A stretch of 64,000 bases of DNA from Dermatophagoides farinae. Lineage: Eukaryota > Arthropoda > Arachnida > Sarcoptiformes > Pyroglyphidae. The notes beneath the pieces were generated by a model. It was not told the origin of the DNA and made no database searches. It was given only the letters and a program-made list of their open reading frames with translations. The position numbers and the translations under genes were made by a program. Positions 10,843 to 24,200 of this stretch are shown here, piece by piece (position 1 is the stretch's first letter; every line of letters begins with the position of its first letter). Where the stretch lies: contig NC_134681.1 in the NCBI RefSeq assembly GCF_024713945.1, positions 62,001 to 126,000 of the forward strand. The letters run 5' to 3'.

Positions 10843-13042
10843 ATGAAAAGTGATGCAGAATTTCCATCTACAGCTATGAATAGTACGAATAATAATAAAA
10901 ACATATCAGCCATTGTTGGGGATCGATTTTCACGTGAATCACGATCATTATCTCATCATCATCATCATCATCATCGTCATCGTTCGATAATCAATGATCA
11001 ATCGATGGCCATAACTGGTGATGGCGATAATAGTGGAACACGTGCACCATTATTGGAAACAATTTCCATTCTTGCATCATCATCTTTTATATATTCAGAT
11101 CGATCATCCTCATCTTCATCATTACCATCGCCATCACAATCGCCAACACCACCATCAGAATTATCCGATCATAATGATGTTGATGGTATGATGATCAATG
11201 ATAATGAAATTCAATTTCTAACAAAAAACAACATTCAATCATCAGATATAGGTAAGTTTGAAAAAAAAATTTCCATCTTTTTTTCATTTATTCTAATTAA
11301 ATTTTCTCAATTCAGCCAAATTGAGCATTTCAGCTGCTAATCAGGATTCTGATTCGAATGACCAACTATTACAACAACGTTCATCACGAGTTCGTTTTAG
11401 TAATGAAGTTCAAGTTAACAAAGAGAAACAAGATAATAATGATCGAAATTATAATGCAATCAATTCAATTAATGATCCATTAATTAGCATATTTCAGTCT
11501 AATCATGATAAACCAACAGAGCAAACATGTTCATCATCATCGACATCAACATTGAATTCAAATCCATCAATTGATCAAACGATCTCAGTTTCAGATATCA
11601 TTCCAACGACCTCTTCATCATCATCGTATGCAAATGTATCGTCTGCACAATTTATTCAGACACGTACGAATAACCAACAGCATCAAATTCAGCAATGGAA
11701 CCCTTCCATCACTAGCGCTATGACAAGAAAAACAACACCATTACAAAGTACCGGTTTCAAATCTATTCTTAAGGATCCTTTATGCGCTAAACTCCGTTAT
11801 TCACTAAGTCAATCATCAAACATTCAGGCAAACAATGTCATTGGAATCGATGCCATTAATTGCGATGGAACAACAATTGACCGACCGATTATAACAGCTA
11901 GCCAAAAGAAATCTATAAATAATTCATCATCAGTCAACGAAAATAACCAATCATTATTGGAAAGTCAAATAGATCAATTATTTTATGGACCAATTGATTC
12001 CACTAATACTATGTCTAATCCGATGGATCAATCAACTAGAAATGATAATGTTGCTGAGAAATTTTCGAATAAAACAAATAAATCTATTAAAAATCATATT
12101 CGAACTGATAATAATGACATCAATCGAATGCCTTGTCTTACCTTCATACAAATGATTGAAGATAAATATCGTCAACAATCACAGCTGATAAAATCAAATC
12201 CAAATACATTTAATCATTCAAATACAATTCATAATAATGGTTCACAACAAGAATCTAAAACAAACAAATCTCGAGCGAAAACTTCTTGTAACAATAGCAA
12301 TCAATCAAGTAACAGTCGTTCGAATCGACAATCTTCAAATATTAATCGTCGGATACATCCATCTATTATGTCATCATCTAATGATTATCGTATTGAGCCA
12401 ACAATATTGATGCCGATAACCAGTATCGTACAACGAAATCATTGTTCATTAGATCAATGGATGGCTACATTAGCACAAGAATCCAAAAATAATAAACCTC
12501 CAATAATTTCCGATGATTCTAAAAGATTTAGCAAGAATGAATCAAAATCCTTGTCAAATGAATCGATTGAATCGATAAAAGCCGCTAATGCTAATGGCAA
12601 ATTTCGACAAGAAGAATTATACACATTACTTTCGGATCCGATTAAAGGACCATCAATCAATCGACTGATGGATCAATTGTCAAATTGGTCAGAAAGTTTT
12701 GAAAATGAACAAACAACAATTGATTCAATCATTGCAACAAATTCAACGCCGACTTCTACGACTATTGCAAATTCAAATGACAATTCTAGTATTTCAAACA
12801 ATAATTTTACAGCAAAAATATTGAATTCAAATAATTCACATACAATTGGTATTGATCAACCAATATCTTTTGAGCCATCATTGAATCGTTCAACATCACC
12901 ATCATCATCATGTTCTACAAGTACAACGGCCCGTTCAAGATCAACATTGGCTACAGTGGATAATCATATCTATGAAGAGATATTATATGAAGGTCTGCAT
13001 CATCATCAACAACAACAACAATATCAGCAAAATCATCTATAG
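10843..13042 (+). CDS. Low-complexity protein with RVxF and SILK PP1-docking-like motifs, two exons
   Basis: Exons 10843-11251 and 11316-13042 (64 bp intron, GT/AG) give 711 residues in frame. I do not recognise a family. The protein is Ser/Asn/Gln/Thr-rich and probably largely disordered, with no signal peptide or membrane segment. Visible features are an HHHHHHHRHR patch near residue 39, RVRF at 161-164 followed by SNEVQV, SILK at 286-289 in GFKSILKDPLC, and IYEEILYEG close to the C-terminus. RVxF and SILK are the two best-known docking motifs for protein phosphatase 1, and having both suggests a PP1-regulatory subunit. That is inference from short motifs; note the order is RVxF first, the reverse of inhibitor-2-type proteins. 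The conserved-looking islands at RVRF, GFKSILKDP and IYEEILYE stand out from a poorly constrained background. An AATAAA follows at 13084-13089. Confidence 0.7.
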
Positions 13043-13083
13043 ATGATAATTAAATTTCAAGAATTTTTATCAAATTAAATTTT

Positions 13084-13089
13084 AATAAA
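13084..13089 (+). other. Poly(A) signal of the gene at 10843-13042
   Basis: AATAAA 42 bp after the stop codon, followed by a T-rich stretch as expected for a cleavage/polyadenylation region. Confidence 0.55.
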
Positions 13090-13160
13090 TTTTTTTCTTT
13101 ATTTTTAAATTAAGCAATAATTAAAATGTGACTAGAATGTCAATGATGATTTCACTTGAT

Positions 13161-13166
13161 TTTATT
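13161..13166 (-). other. Poly(A) signal of the PRDM13-like gene
   Basis: TTTATT on the plus strand, i.e. AATAAA on the minus strand, 18 bp after the stop codon of the minus-strand gene. Together with 13084-13089 it places both transcript ends inside 141 bp. Confidence 0.5.
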
Positions 13167-13183
13167 ATCCATAATGAATTTTT

Positions 13184-13531
13184 TTAAATTCTATGATGAA
13201 TATGATGATGATGGCGAATTATTTGTGATAATTGATCTCTATTTTTTCCCGATTGTTGTTGTTGTTGTAATGTTGAATGTTGTGTATGTAGACGCATATG
13301 TTTATTTAGATTAGATGGATCGGAAAATGATCGACCACAATATCGACAGCTTAATGGTTTAACTCCTGTATGTGTACGGATATGAATTTTTAGACCATAT
13401 TTTCTTGTATAAACTTTACCACAATATGAACAGGTGTGTAATCTTCTTGATAGATTTACATTATTATTATTATTATTATTGGACATATCGGTTATCGTTG
13501 TCATCATCATTGTTGTTGTTGTCATTGCTGC

Positions 13532-13567
<36 letters not shown>

Positions 13568-14377
13568 CGTCGTCGTAGTCATCGTTATGGCTGTTGAAAT
13601 TGGTGACGTAATCGACATTGTTGAGCTTGCCATTGCATCGGTTGATTCATTCATTATAAACCGTTTACTGTTGTCTAATTTTAAATGTTTTCTTTCCATC
13701 CATTTATTCATTGTTTGTTGAAATGTTGTTGGAGAAATTTTTCGATTATAATTTACATTATTATTATTATTATTTTCAAATGTTGGTTTCTCTTTAACAC
13801 TTGGACATGTTAACATTAAATGAATTTTCAATGGATTTGGTTGTGAATATGAACGACCACATTGATGACATATATAACAATGATCATTAATAATGTTATT
13901 TGGTGATAAAAATGCTGGAATACCTAATTGCATGGATAGACCAATCCATGGCCAGAAACGTAATTGTTCACCAGGTTCAATTGATTTGACTACAATGAAA
14001 AATACGGGCAATTGATACTGATGATGATGGTGACTAGTCGAACAAGAAGAATAAGTAGTAGCCGGAAATGCAATCAAATTTTGTTCAAAACAATTAGATG
14101 CCAACTTTACATGATTTAACCAATCAGTTGCATTATCATTTTCAATTTCATTATTATTCAAATCGGAAATTATCAATGGTGAAAGATTACCATTTGTGGC
14201 TGAAATTTTAACATCATGACAAGTGTTTGAAACGGGCGTTTCCAGAATGGTCAACAATCTTGAAATATGTAAATGAAAAATAGCTGATCGACAATTTGGT
14301 GCGATCCAAGAACCAGCAATGACATTTACCATAATGTCATTAGTATGTCTATGGTCAATATTGCTGACATCCATCAT
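13184..14377 (-). CDS. Prdm13: PRDM13-like PR/SET and C2H2 zinc-finger transcription factor
   Basis: 397 residues in one exon. The order of parts matches vertebrate PRDM13. A PR/SET-like segment (about 20-165) contains DWLNHVKLASNCFEQNLIAF, then VFFIVVKSIEPGEQLRFW, then the linker LSMQLGIPAFLSP. A C2HC finger follows (Cys170, Cys173, His186, Cys191) with YSQPNPLKIH. After a Thr/Asn-rich spacer come two standard fingers: Cys316 to His336 with YTRKYGLKIHIRTH, and Cys344 to His364 with SDPSNLNKHMRLH. The last two are near-diagnostic for PRDM13, a neural specification factor that acts as a nuclear repressor. The N-terminal part of the PR domain is short or diverged, so an upstream exon could be missing from my model. 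Poly-Thr (ACN)n and poly-Asn tracts lie in the spacer. It lies 141 bp from the convergent neighbour. Confidence 0.78.
13512..13580 (-). repeat. Trinucleotide (ACN/GTT) tract inside the PRDM13-like spacer
   Basis: On the plus strand this is a run of GTT with GTC and GCT variants; on the coding strand it gives more than a dozen Thr codons in a row. It lies between the PR-proximal finger and the C-terminal finger pair. It is likely length-variable. Confidence 0.75.
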
Positions 14378-15570
14378 ATTATTTTGATGATATTATTGAT
14401 TCTTGATGATTCTACGACGTCTGCATCGTTTGACGATCAACATTCAATTGACAAACAACAACAACAAACGACAAGTGCTTCGACCATATGATAATGATGC
14501 GGACAAATAAAAACATACACACACATACAAACAAACTTATCGAACAATCGACACATGACACCAACCAGCTTGATCCAATTGGACCAGATGACACCATGAA
14601 CAGATTCACATCCTAAGCTGTGTGTGGTGGTATATTTTTTTTCTCTCTCTCTTTTTCTCTCATGGTTTGTCACATCTTGCCTTTTTATTTTTGATTGTAT
14701 TCAAACTATTCAATCCATCCAATCCATTGTTCCATAGTTTCATTGGTCCATTTGTTTCGGCACTTTCTCTTTGGCATACACACACAAACAAAATCTCTTT
14801 GGTTCGATGATAATGTCTCGCGCCTATTGATCTTTATTATTATATTCCAAAGCATTGTATTATCATAGTGGTGTTGTTGGTGATGGTGTTGGTGGTTAGC
14901 CCAAAGATGTTATGGCCAGTCAACCAGTATCATAAATAGCAGCAAAATGTCATGGTTATTATGGTAAACATTTTTTTTTTCTATCCAAAACGAAGAATCC
15001 GAATCAACATAGAAAATTCGTAAAAGTGACTACGAAAGAAAGAAAGAGAGAGAGGATCGGGAGAACAATTGTTAAAAGAATAATCTAAATTGCCAAAACG
15101 TTTCGAACGAATCATGATCCATAGACGAGAATGGAAAAAAAAGAGAGAAAATTGCAAGTGAATTGAAACCAACTGGCAAGTGCATAACTAATTCTTTTCA
15201 GAAAAGCTTATATTCTTCATACATACACTTTGCTCTTATTCATTCACACTTTGCCCACTTTTCAGTCTTCATCAAGCCCATTGAAGGCCTTTAATTCATA
15301 TAGAATTCTATAATGCACAAAAAAAGGTGACAAATAATTCAATGAATGGTGGATGAATTTTGAATAGAATCAACCCACCAACCATCATCACAACCAAATC
15401 AACCAATCGACAGCAATAATAAGTCAACAAGCCAACAAAGAAGAAAAAAATAAGTACTAATTTGTGGTATATCCATACATTGTAATACGTGTGATGTTTA
15501 ATGCTCTGGATATCTCGCTGTCATCATCATCATCATCATCACCACTATCGTATATCCAATACGCGATCTG

Positions 15571-15596
15571 TCACACACACACACACACACACACAC
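15571..15596. repeat. (CA)n microsatellite
   Basis: About thirteen CA units, directly visible, in the PRDM13/Futsch intergenic interval. Confidence 0.85.
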
Positions 15597-15864
15597 AAAT
15601 ATACAAATGTATTTAATACATAGATTCAAGTATTATACATAATGCGAAAAGCGAAGATAATTAGCAAAACGAGCGAGTTGATTTCAACACAATGATTAAA
15701 GTTGTTCATATTTTTCTTTTGATTTTGGATTTTGATCCAATATTCTAGCATCTGGCTGGTCGATTTTTTTTCACGGATATTTTTCTCCTTGTTTTTTCTT
15801 TTTGGTATTACAGCTGTTGTGCTATCTAGTTATCTAAACGAAATAGATCGAATAGATCAAACGA

Positions 15865-15895
15865 CCGATCGACCGATCGACCGACCAACCGAACG
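15865..15895. repeat. GATCGACC-type short tandem tract
   Basis: Several tandem copies of a four-base GACC/GATC motif that decay into ACCGAACGACAGACCG. It is a simple-sequence tract with no coding meaning. Confidence 0.7.
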
Positions 15896-18800
15896 ACAGA
15901 CCGCAAGGTACGCTTAGCTGTGGTTTTTTTTTCTTTGGCTACCATTATTATCAGGTACAACACGATCCAAAAGGCCAACAATATATTACATTGTCAACAT
16001 ACTTATCATATACAGCGGGTTTTGTTGATTATAGGCTGCGTTTGGTTTGTGTGTGTGTGTGTAATGTCAACATGTGTTACCGGCTCCACGGTTGATTAAT
16101 CCGATTAGATTTGCTTCGAATATACAATCATTATTATTAAAAAGCCTTATACATTCGAGATTCAATGATGATCATATTATGGTTTGCATATCGAATTATT
16201 TTTCATTCATTTGTTTCAAAGTTAATTCTTAGTTGATCGTATATTAATTCATGTTTGATTTGTAAGATTTGTTGTTGGGTCCTTCACCTCATTGCATTTT
16301 TATTTTCAATTTATTTATTCTATAGAGTATGAAGGGTATATATAATAAATTCAATTAATTCAATAATAAACAGTTTGAACCGGATTCAGACAAGGACAGA
16401 ATCATCAGATTTTTGATCTTTTTTTTGAGTTTTTTCTTTTAATGTTTATGTGTTTAATTTAAAAATCAAGTCACGATAATGAATATGATGATGATTATGA
16501 CGATGATGACGATGAATCCAATATCGCAATGACAAGTCTGTTTTTTTTTCTTCTTCTTCGATTGTTTGATATTACATTAATCAAATTCTAAAAAAAAATA
16601 AAGTTATTCGGTTTGATTTTGTTGTTGTTGTTGTTGTTGTAAACAATCACCTGGCTTAAAATGATTTGGCAATTCATATTGAGCCAATTATGAGTCCAAA
16701 ATGTTTTTATTTTCTTTTTTTTGTGATGAATCACGCCCAATAGCTGTTTTGTCATGATTTGTCAAATTATCTGTCAGGTTATATATATATGTCAATAATA
16801 TCCACTATATTTATATATATATCCATTCATTGATGAAACATAAATGTCAGAAAAATGAACAAGCAGGTGAACATTACAAATGAAAACAAAAAAAAAACAT
16901 ATACCCCCTTCCTTATACACATAACAACCGGACCATATCATAATTTAGATTGGATTATCATTACTATAATAATAACGATGATGATCATCATCATCATACC
17001 AAGGTGACATTGTCATTTCCGTGAAATGGAAAAAAAAACAAGTACAAGAACAAAAAAAAATGAATACCACTAACTAAAATAGAAAAAGTACCGTTACATT
17101 GGATACCGGACTCAATCAACAACGAAAACAACAACCCATCACCATTTCATTACACACACACACACACACACCTATAAACCATTAAACAGAATGACAAATA
17201 AATTGAACCTAAATACCGCATGTAAAAAAAACAATAAAAAAAATGATATAATAGAAATTCTGTTATATCAAACTCATACATACACAACTAACAAAAAAAA
17301 AATAAAAAAATAAAAAAAACCAAAATACCGAACAATTTCAAATTTTTATGAGCCAGACAAAAACAATCGGTTTGAAATGAAATGCCTGTAATTATTATTG
17401 TTCGACCCTCTAAAAAAAATAAAAATAAAAATAAATTCTTGTCAAATCATGAATGTTCATTGAAAATTATATCAACAACACACAGGCTAAACATTTGATT
17501 GTTTACCAAATTTCGACATCACTTTATTTATGGATGTGGTTGTGTGAGTTTGTAGTTTAATGTTTACATTTCAATGAATTTTCAATAATTGAATTCTTAA
17601 ATCAAAAAAAAAAAAAAACAAAAAACAATTGAATTTATTTCATCTGTCTGTTTATTTTTGTGTTAAATAATACTAATCTTTTTTTTTAATATCGACTATT
17701 ACCAATTTTCATTCACTCTATTGTTCTATCGATAACACTGTGTATTCTTCACATATTGTTTCAAGCATAATTTTTTCCAATTTATTCAAGGTAAATAAAA
17801 ACTTTTACAATTTTTTTTCATAAAATTATAGAAACTACTACTATCATTTAACAAACAAATTATGGCATAATGTTGATGATGATATTCTTGTCTCGAAAAA
17901 AAAGTCTAGACCGTAGGATTTTTTTTTTCAATGATGATGATGATAATGACGATGATAGTTTGGCTCACGGTCATCATTCATTTATGGGTAACATTTCGTT
18001 TATTTTTATTCATTAATTTGTTTCATATTATGAATTAATTATTCCGATTGCATACGGATACACAATTTACGTGTGTGTATAAGTGTGTGTGTGTGTGATT
18101 GTTTTCGATGGTCGATATATATTCGTTTATTCTATAGAACAAAAAAAAATGAAATGATTTCTAGACCTATGAAATAGTGAATAGAAAAGAAAATAGGACA
18201 TACAACTTATCACTTTCATAGAAATTAAATGATTGAAAGATTTCTTCATTCCCGTCCCTCCAAAAAAAAAGAAATCCTTGACACACGCAGGTGTTTCAGA
18301 AATTATTCATAACGCACACACACCCGTGAATATACAGAATAATATTGATCAATATTCTGATTTAGTTTTCATGTTTTCAACTATCAAAAACATTCAAAAA
18401 AAATTATATCCATTAATAAATGGGCAATAACGAATCTAGCCAATAAATTTGATCAGTATTTTGCATTTTTTTTATTACACCATGATTCATATATGACGCA
18501 ACAAGCTTCTTTTATATTATCAACTTTTTGATAATTGTCATTTATTAAAAAAGAAAATTCAATGTGAAAATCTCTTTTTATCCACTCGAATATATTTTGA
18601 TTAATCTAAAATCGATTAAAAACAAAAATCTATTGTATCACATATACCATAAAAACAATCTAGATTATTCTTCTGCTAGTTTATATATATATGATGACTT
18701 TTGTGCATTATATTTGTTCTACTATAATATACACATTTGCACATATACATTGTTGAATATTAGCTTTCCATAAATAGAATAGAAACATATATATATATAA

Positions 18801-21222
18801 ATCGAAATTTTAAGGCTAAACCGATATTGTGAAAACAAAATAAAACAAAAAAAACCACAACAACAATGATTGCAACGATAATAATGTACATTTTCATTTG
18901 ACAATAACAAGAGAATGATCATATATTCTAGCTATTAATTCTTTTCTTGTTAATTTTGTTTTCAAAAAATAACAACAACAATAATAATGAATTGGATCAC
19001 AAGAATTCTTGAAAAAAAACCAGAATCAAGATTTTTATTATTATTGTTTTGTTTGATTATCAATCTATCTATTCTCTTGATCTATAGTGTTTACTAGTTT
19101 TTCATAATAAAACGGATATATATCAGTATTGGCTATAATCATACCAAAAGATGGATCCTAGTCCTATAGATTTGAATGAAAAGTCATGCTCAATCGATAA
19201 GTCTAAATAAAAATAACATTTAACACACACTATTTTTATTATATATAGCTTATTTGAAGTGATAATATAAAAGGGAAAAAACTGCAATGCAGTAATGTTT
19301 TTTTTTTCTACAATTTTTACCCACTCGGGTCCGAGTATGTGTATATTATGTGTATATGGCAGAAGTAATTCATTACATTCTAATACCAGTGATGCCAGAT
19401 TTTTTTTTTCATTGTACATTTCTAGTACTGCAAAAACTTCTTGGCCGACCGGCATGGGCCGGTGTTTTTTGTTTTGTTTTGTTCGTTGTTGATCCATAAA
19501 CCGGATAAACATTTTGATGTATACAGAAGTTTTTTTTTTGATGATGCGCTGTGTGTTTGTGTGTGTGCTTGAATGTTTCTGGAACATGCTCTACAAAGCA
19601 CTGCGGTATTTGAAACCTCAAAAAAAAACTTGAAATAGAATACAGTGATCATACGATTATTATTGCTATCACTTTGTATATATATATATATGTTGATTTT
19701 CTTTGTTTACATGTTTACGTTATTTTTAAATGAATCTCTATGATAACATTAGAAAAAAATGATGATGATTTCCTGTATTGTCGCTATGATGATGATGTAG
19801 ATGTCCAAATGTAAAGTATACGTGTGTATTATTGCGACACTCTGAATTGACCGAAATGCAAAAAAGAAAAAAAATGTGAATATAACAGACGACGTAGTAT
19901 ACATAGATATAGACATTAGAATCTTTGAAATTCATATAACCAATGAGCAAAGACCGATAAAGAAACCAAAAAAAAATTCTTAAAAAAAGCTGATTTACCG
20001 ACCAACCGGTTATTCATTTTTTGGTAGTCTTCTCACAGTCCAAAAATTAGTCAATCATCATCATCATTATTATCATTTTTATGTGTTCGTGTGTGTGTGT
20101 GTGTTATTTTATAACAATTGATTTTGATTGGAAAAAGAAATTCATCGATAATTATGATCATGATGATAATCATCTTTTATTCTTGATTTCATTTGTACTG
20201 TGATTATTTTATGTGCCACAGAATCACAATGGTCATCAGTGGAATTGAATACTGACACATAATGATTGTGATAATTATTATTTGAATGAACAAAACAAGA
20301 AAAAAAAAGATGAAAATTCATTTTGGAAGAGAAAAAAAATTTTTTTTTCTTACAATAATTTCAAGAGAAAAACTATTTAAGAAAAAAAAATGTTCATCAG
20401 AATTTCCGTTGAATTCATTACCATCATATAGTTTTACTCATCTCACTTATTTTTTGCGTGTGTGTGTGTGTTTGTTGCCCCAATGTGTGATAACAAGTGA
20501 AGAATATTCTCATATTTTATTCTTAGAATATTTCATCATCATCGTCGTCATCGTCCTCATCATTTTTTCTTATAACTATTATAATCCACATCAATATATT
20601 AGTATATAGCGAATATTTTTATTAGTTAGAAAAAAATAAAATAAAAATAAAAATTTTTCAATAGTTCAGTAGTTCACTTATAACATAAATTCATCATTTG
20701 ATTTTTTTTTTTTTTTTTTGGTTTCTATTTCTGTTTTTTGTTTGGTGACAATTTATTGATCAATAACGATCACAATTCGGCACCCTAATTTTTCATTAAT
20801 TCCATTTTCATTCATTTTTTTTTGATCAATCATTTCATTGCTCTAATTAATACTAATCGATCGATATATGAACATATTTGACCTGTGATTTTGTTGTTTT
20901 TTTTTTATTATATTGACGTTTGTTATCTGTTTTTTTTTGATGCGAATTCAATGACCAAGTTGATAATGACTAATCAGAAAACGAATAATATTCAACGATT
21001 GTAAACTGTTCGAATTAGAAACAATACATTACAATTATCATCATCATCATCGTCATCATAAATTCAAAAATAATTTGATTTTGATTTTATTATTTTCAGT
21101 GTAATTTTTTTTTCTCATTTAGAATTCAAATAATTACGGAAAAAAAACAGAATTCAATTCTTTATGATAAAACAGTTCGTAGAATACTATTTAGTTATTA
21201 GATTTCAACAACAAAAATACAA

Positions 21223-24200
21223 ATGTCAAGACGAAGTTTTTCTCCGGCTACAGCCGATAATCGAATAATGGCTACTAATACAATTGGCCGTCGTTCTGGA
21301 TCATCATCACCATCACATTCTATTCATCATACAACATCAATAAATATGGCTACTAATCATTATCATTATCATCAACAACAACAACAACAACAATCACGAC
21401 AACAAGGAATACGAACAGCAACAACAACAACCCGAACACCATCACCTTCATCAAGACATTCACCAGCACCATCATCATCGACAACAACAACAACTACTAC
21501 ATTATCGGCTATTCAACAAACGCCATCATGTAATTTCCGTTATGTAGGATGCTATTTGCTTATAATTATTAGCGATGGTTGTGATCAATTACGGCAACAA
21601 TCATGGTTAAGACATCAAACATTATTATCATCATCTAATGATTTATCATCAATTCTTTTACAACAAAAATCCGAATTGGAAGAATTTAATCGTCGATGGA
21701 CAAGTGGTTTTGTTGCTAAAGTTATACAACAAATTCGTAAAGGTTAGTTTGTCCTTTAGAATAATGATGATTTGTTTTTGTTTTTTTTCATTCTTTCTTG
21801 TTGTCAGTAGTAATGATAGGATTATGGTTGAAAAAAAAATTTCCTGTATATATATGATAATTATGGTTATTGGGAAAAAGAGAGAGAGAGAAAAAAAAAC
21901 GATACATTAGTGATATACACACACAAACACATCGTAATTCAAGTTATGTAGGTGTTTATTTTCTACATCATCATCTTTGATGACAGTAGTAAATATAAAA
22001 ATACACATACATTTATTTTCCTGTTAATGAAATCGAATGTCTATTATAAACCATTAATGTGTCTATCATGTTGTACGATTGTATATAATATTTACAGGAT
22101 TGCAGTCAGAATTTTTTTTTTTTTTTTTTTTGGATTGTCGCATTGATCCAGTACGCATGAATTTTTACCAGTATGTATTGTGCCCCTTTTTTTCCCATTA
22201 AGCATTCGAAATCCCGGTCCATCGACCGACATATCAAAATATCAATGTAATGAATGGAAGAAAAAAAAAACAGGAAGCTATTAATACCATGAAGAAAAAG
22301 TGTGAAAAAAATCGATCGCACAAAGAATGAATCAATAATATTTGAAAATAGCAATTCGTATTCGTATTCGGAAATTTGATATTTTTATATTAAATGAAAC
22401 CAAGAAATCGATCAATTTCTTTTCTTCTTTCACTCCAAAAAAATCAATCAAAAATTCATAATTGTCAATTCCATTTATTTAAATAGGTTTAACTATTTGG
22501 CAATCAACTACCGGTGTCCGTGATGAAAATGAATTAAAAGAATTGCAATCATTTCTTGATAATTTGGATGATCAACAACTGAGAAACGAATCGAACGCAG
22601 ATGGCAACGGTAAAAATAATGATAAAAAAAAGATTATTATCTGGAAAATGTTTTAAATGACAACAAAAAAATTTTTTTTTTGTAATTTATTTTCAATCAA
22701 CTATATTAGGTCAAATATTATTACAATATGCTCAAAAATCATTAGCCGTAGAAGTATTATGCAATCCATCGCTATTAACATTAAGTCAATGTTTACAGAA
22801 TGTATTACGTTCACCAACTGGTCAGGTACAAATTATCTATGCTGGAGCAACATTCTCCGAAACAGGATCATGGTTATTGGCTGATGGTACATTTTCAGCA
22901 TATAATTTCTATGAATTAATTGAAGAAGTGGACACTAATTATAAACGATCGAATCAAAATGGATCGAATAAAATTTATCATGATATATCCAATGCTGACA
23001 ATGATAATGGTAATGATCCATGTAATGGACATCGATCAATTGCTGAACATCTTAGTTCACATGATGTGGTTGTTTATTTACATACCGAACCAGCTGGTGA
23101 ATGGGCTATATTACGTGATATATTTTCACGACATCATATCGACACACATTCGATGACAACATCGATAACTTCATCATTAATTCTCAATGATCTTCATCAT
23201 CGAGCTACAGCCACTACTAATACTAGATCGGCTACAACTTCAAGCAATCGATATAATTCGAAACGTCCATCTAGTATTGTTTCTACATCGAAATTAGTAC
23301 CGAATATAACCAGTGGCCAAATTGATAATGTTCGACGTTTTCTTTTTCATTTTGCATTGAATCCTGAACAACAGGATATGAGCCCATTAGATACGTTACC
23401 CGATAAAGGTGCCCAAAGTTTGCTCAACTATTTGGGTGATCGACTTGCTTGGCATTTTGAATGGCTAATGCAGCCGCAAGAACGTGGCGGTGCTGGTCTT
23501 GGAAATTCATTGGCTTCAGTAATTTGTACACAGGATCCAATCGATACAGTTGGATTTGTACGGCTTCAACAGCCGACCATGTATGTATTTCCTAGTGGAC
23601 AAGGCGATTGTGCTTTATTGTCATTGGACAGTGGTTTTACGATGCTTCTTGATGCTGGCTATATGCCAGCACCTCGAACAATATGGCCTTTTATTAAACA
23701 TTTGCAACGTCTTGATTCTATTGTGGTGAGTGTCAATGATTTATGATTGCTGATGAAATAAATTTTTAAAAATATTTAAATCATATTATACAGGTAACAC
23801 ATTTGGGAGAAGATAATTTTTTCGGTTTACTAAGTTTATTGACATTGAAATCAATTCGCCAACATTGTCATCCAAATGTTTCGTTTGGTCAATGTCCAAG
23901 AATTGGCTACCTCTTCTGTAATGATCATCTTTCAGGGCCACAATTAAGTCCAACATCATTATCATCGGAATCGTCGATTGATCAAACTAGCAGTGGTATA
24001 CGAAACGAACCGATCGTTCTGGATGATCATCGTATATCATTAAATGAACTCAATCGACAGCTCTTTCAAACACTAAATGATCTAAAAATTCATCCATTAG
24101 CTTGTATACGAAACATTGATTCATTGAATAAGGAAACCAAAAAAGAATCGGTTTCATCTAATCGTGATACTAAGTCAGTTCCACTTCCGCCTACACCAAT

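Larger units (their letters stand above)
14378..21222. other. 6.8 kb gene-free interval between PRDM13-like and Futsch-like genes
   Basis: The two genes point away from this interval, so it must hold both promoters and probably leader exons and enhancers. I see no convincing coding ORF; short ORFs here are microsatellite or poly-T translations. Simple repeats include (CA)n at about 15571-15596 and 17152-17171, a GATC/GACC tract at 15865-15895, (GTT)n near 16620-16640 and (GT)n near 16048-16062. Some stretches (for example 14880-14960 and 16070-16110) are less repetitive and could be regulatory. No RNA gene recognised. Confidence 0.55.
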
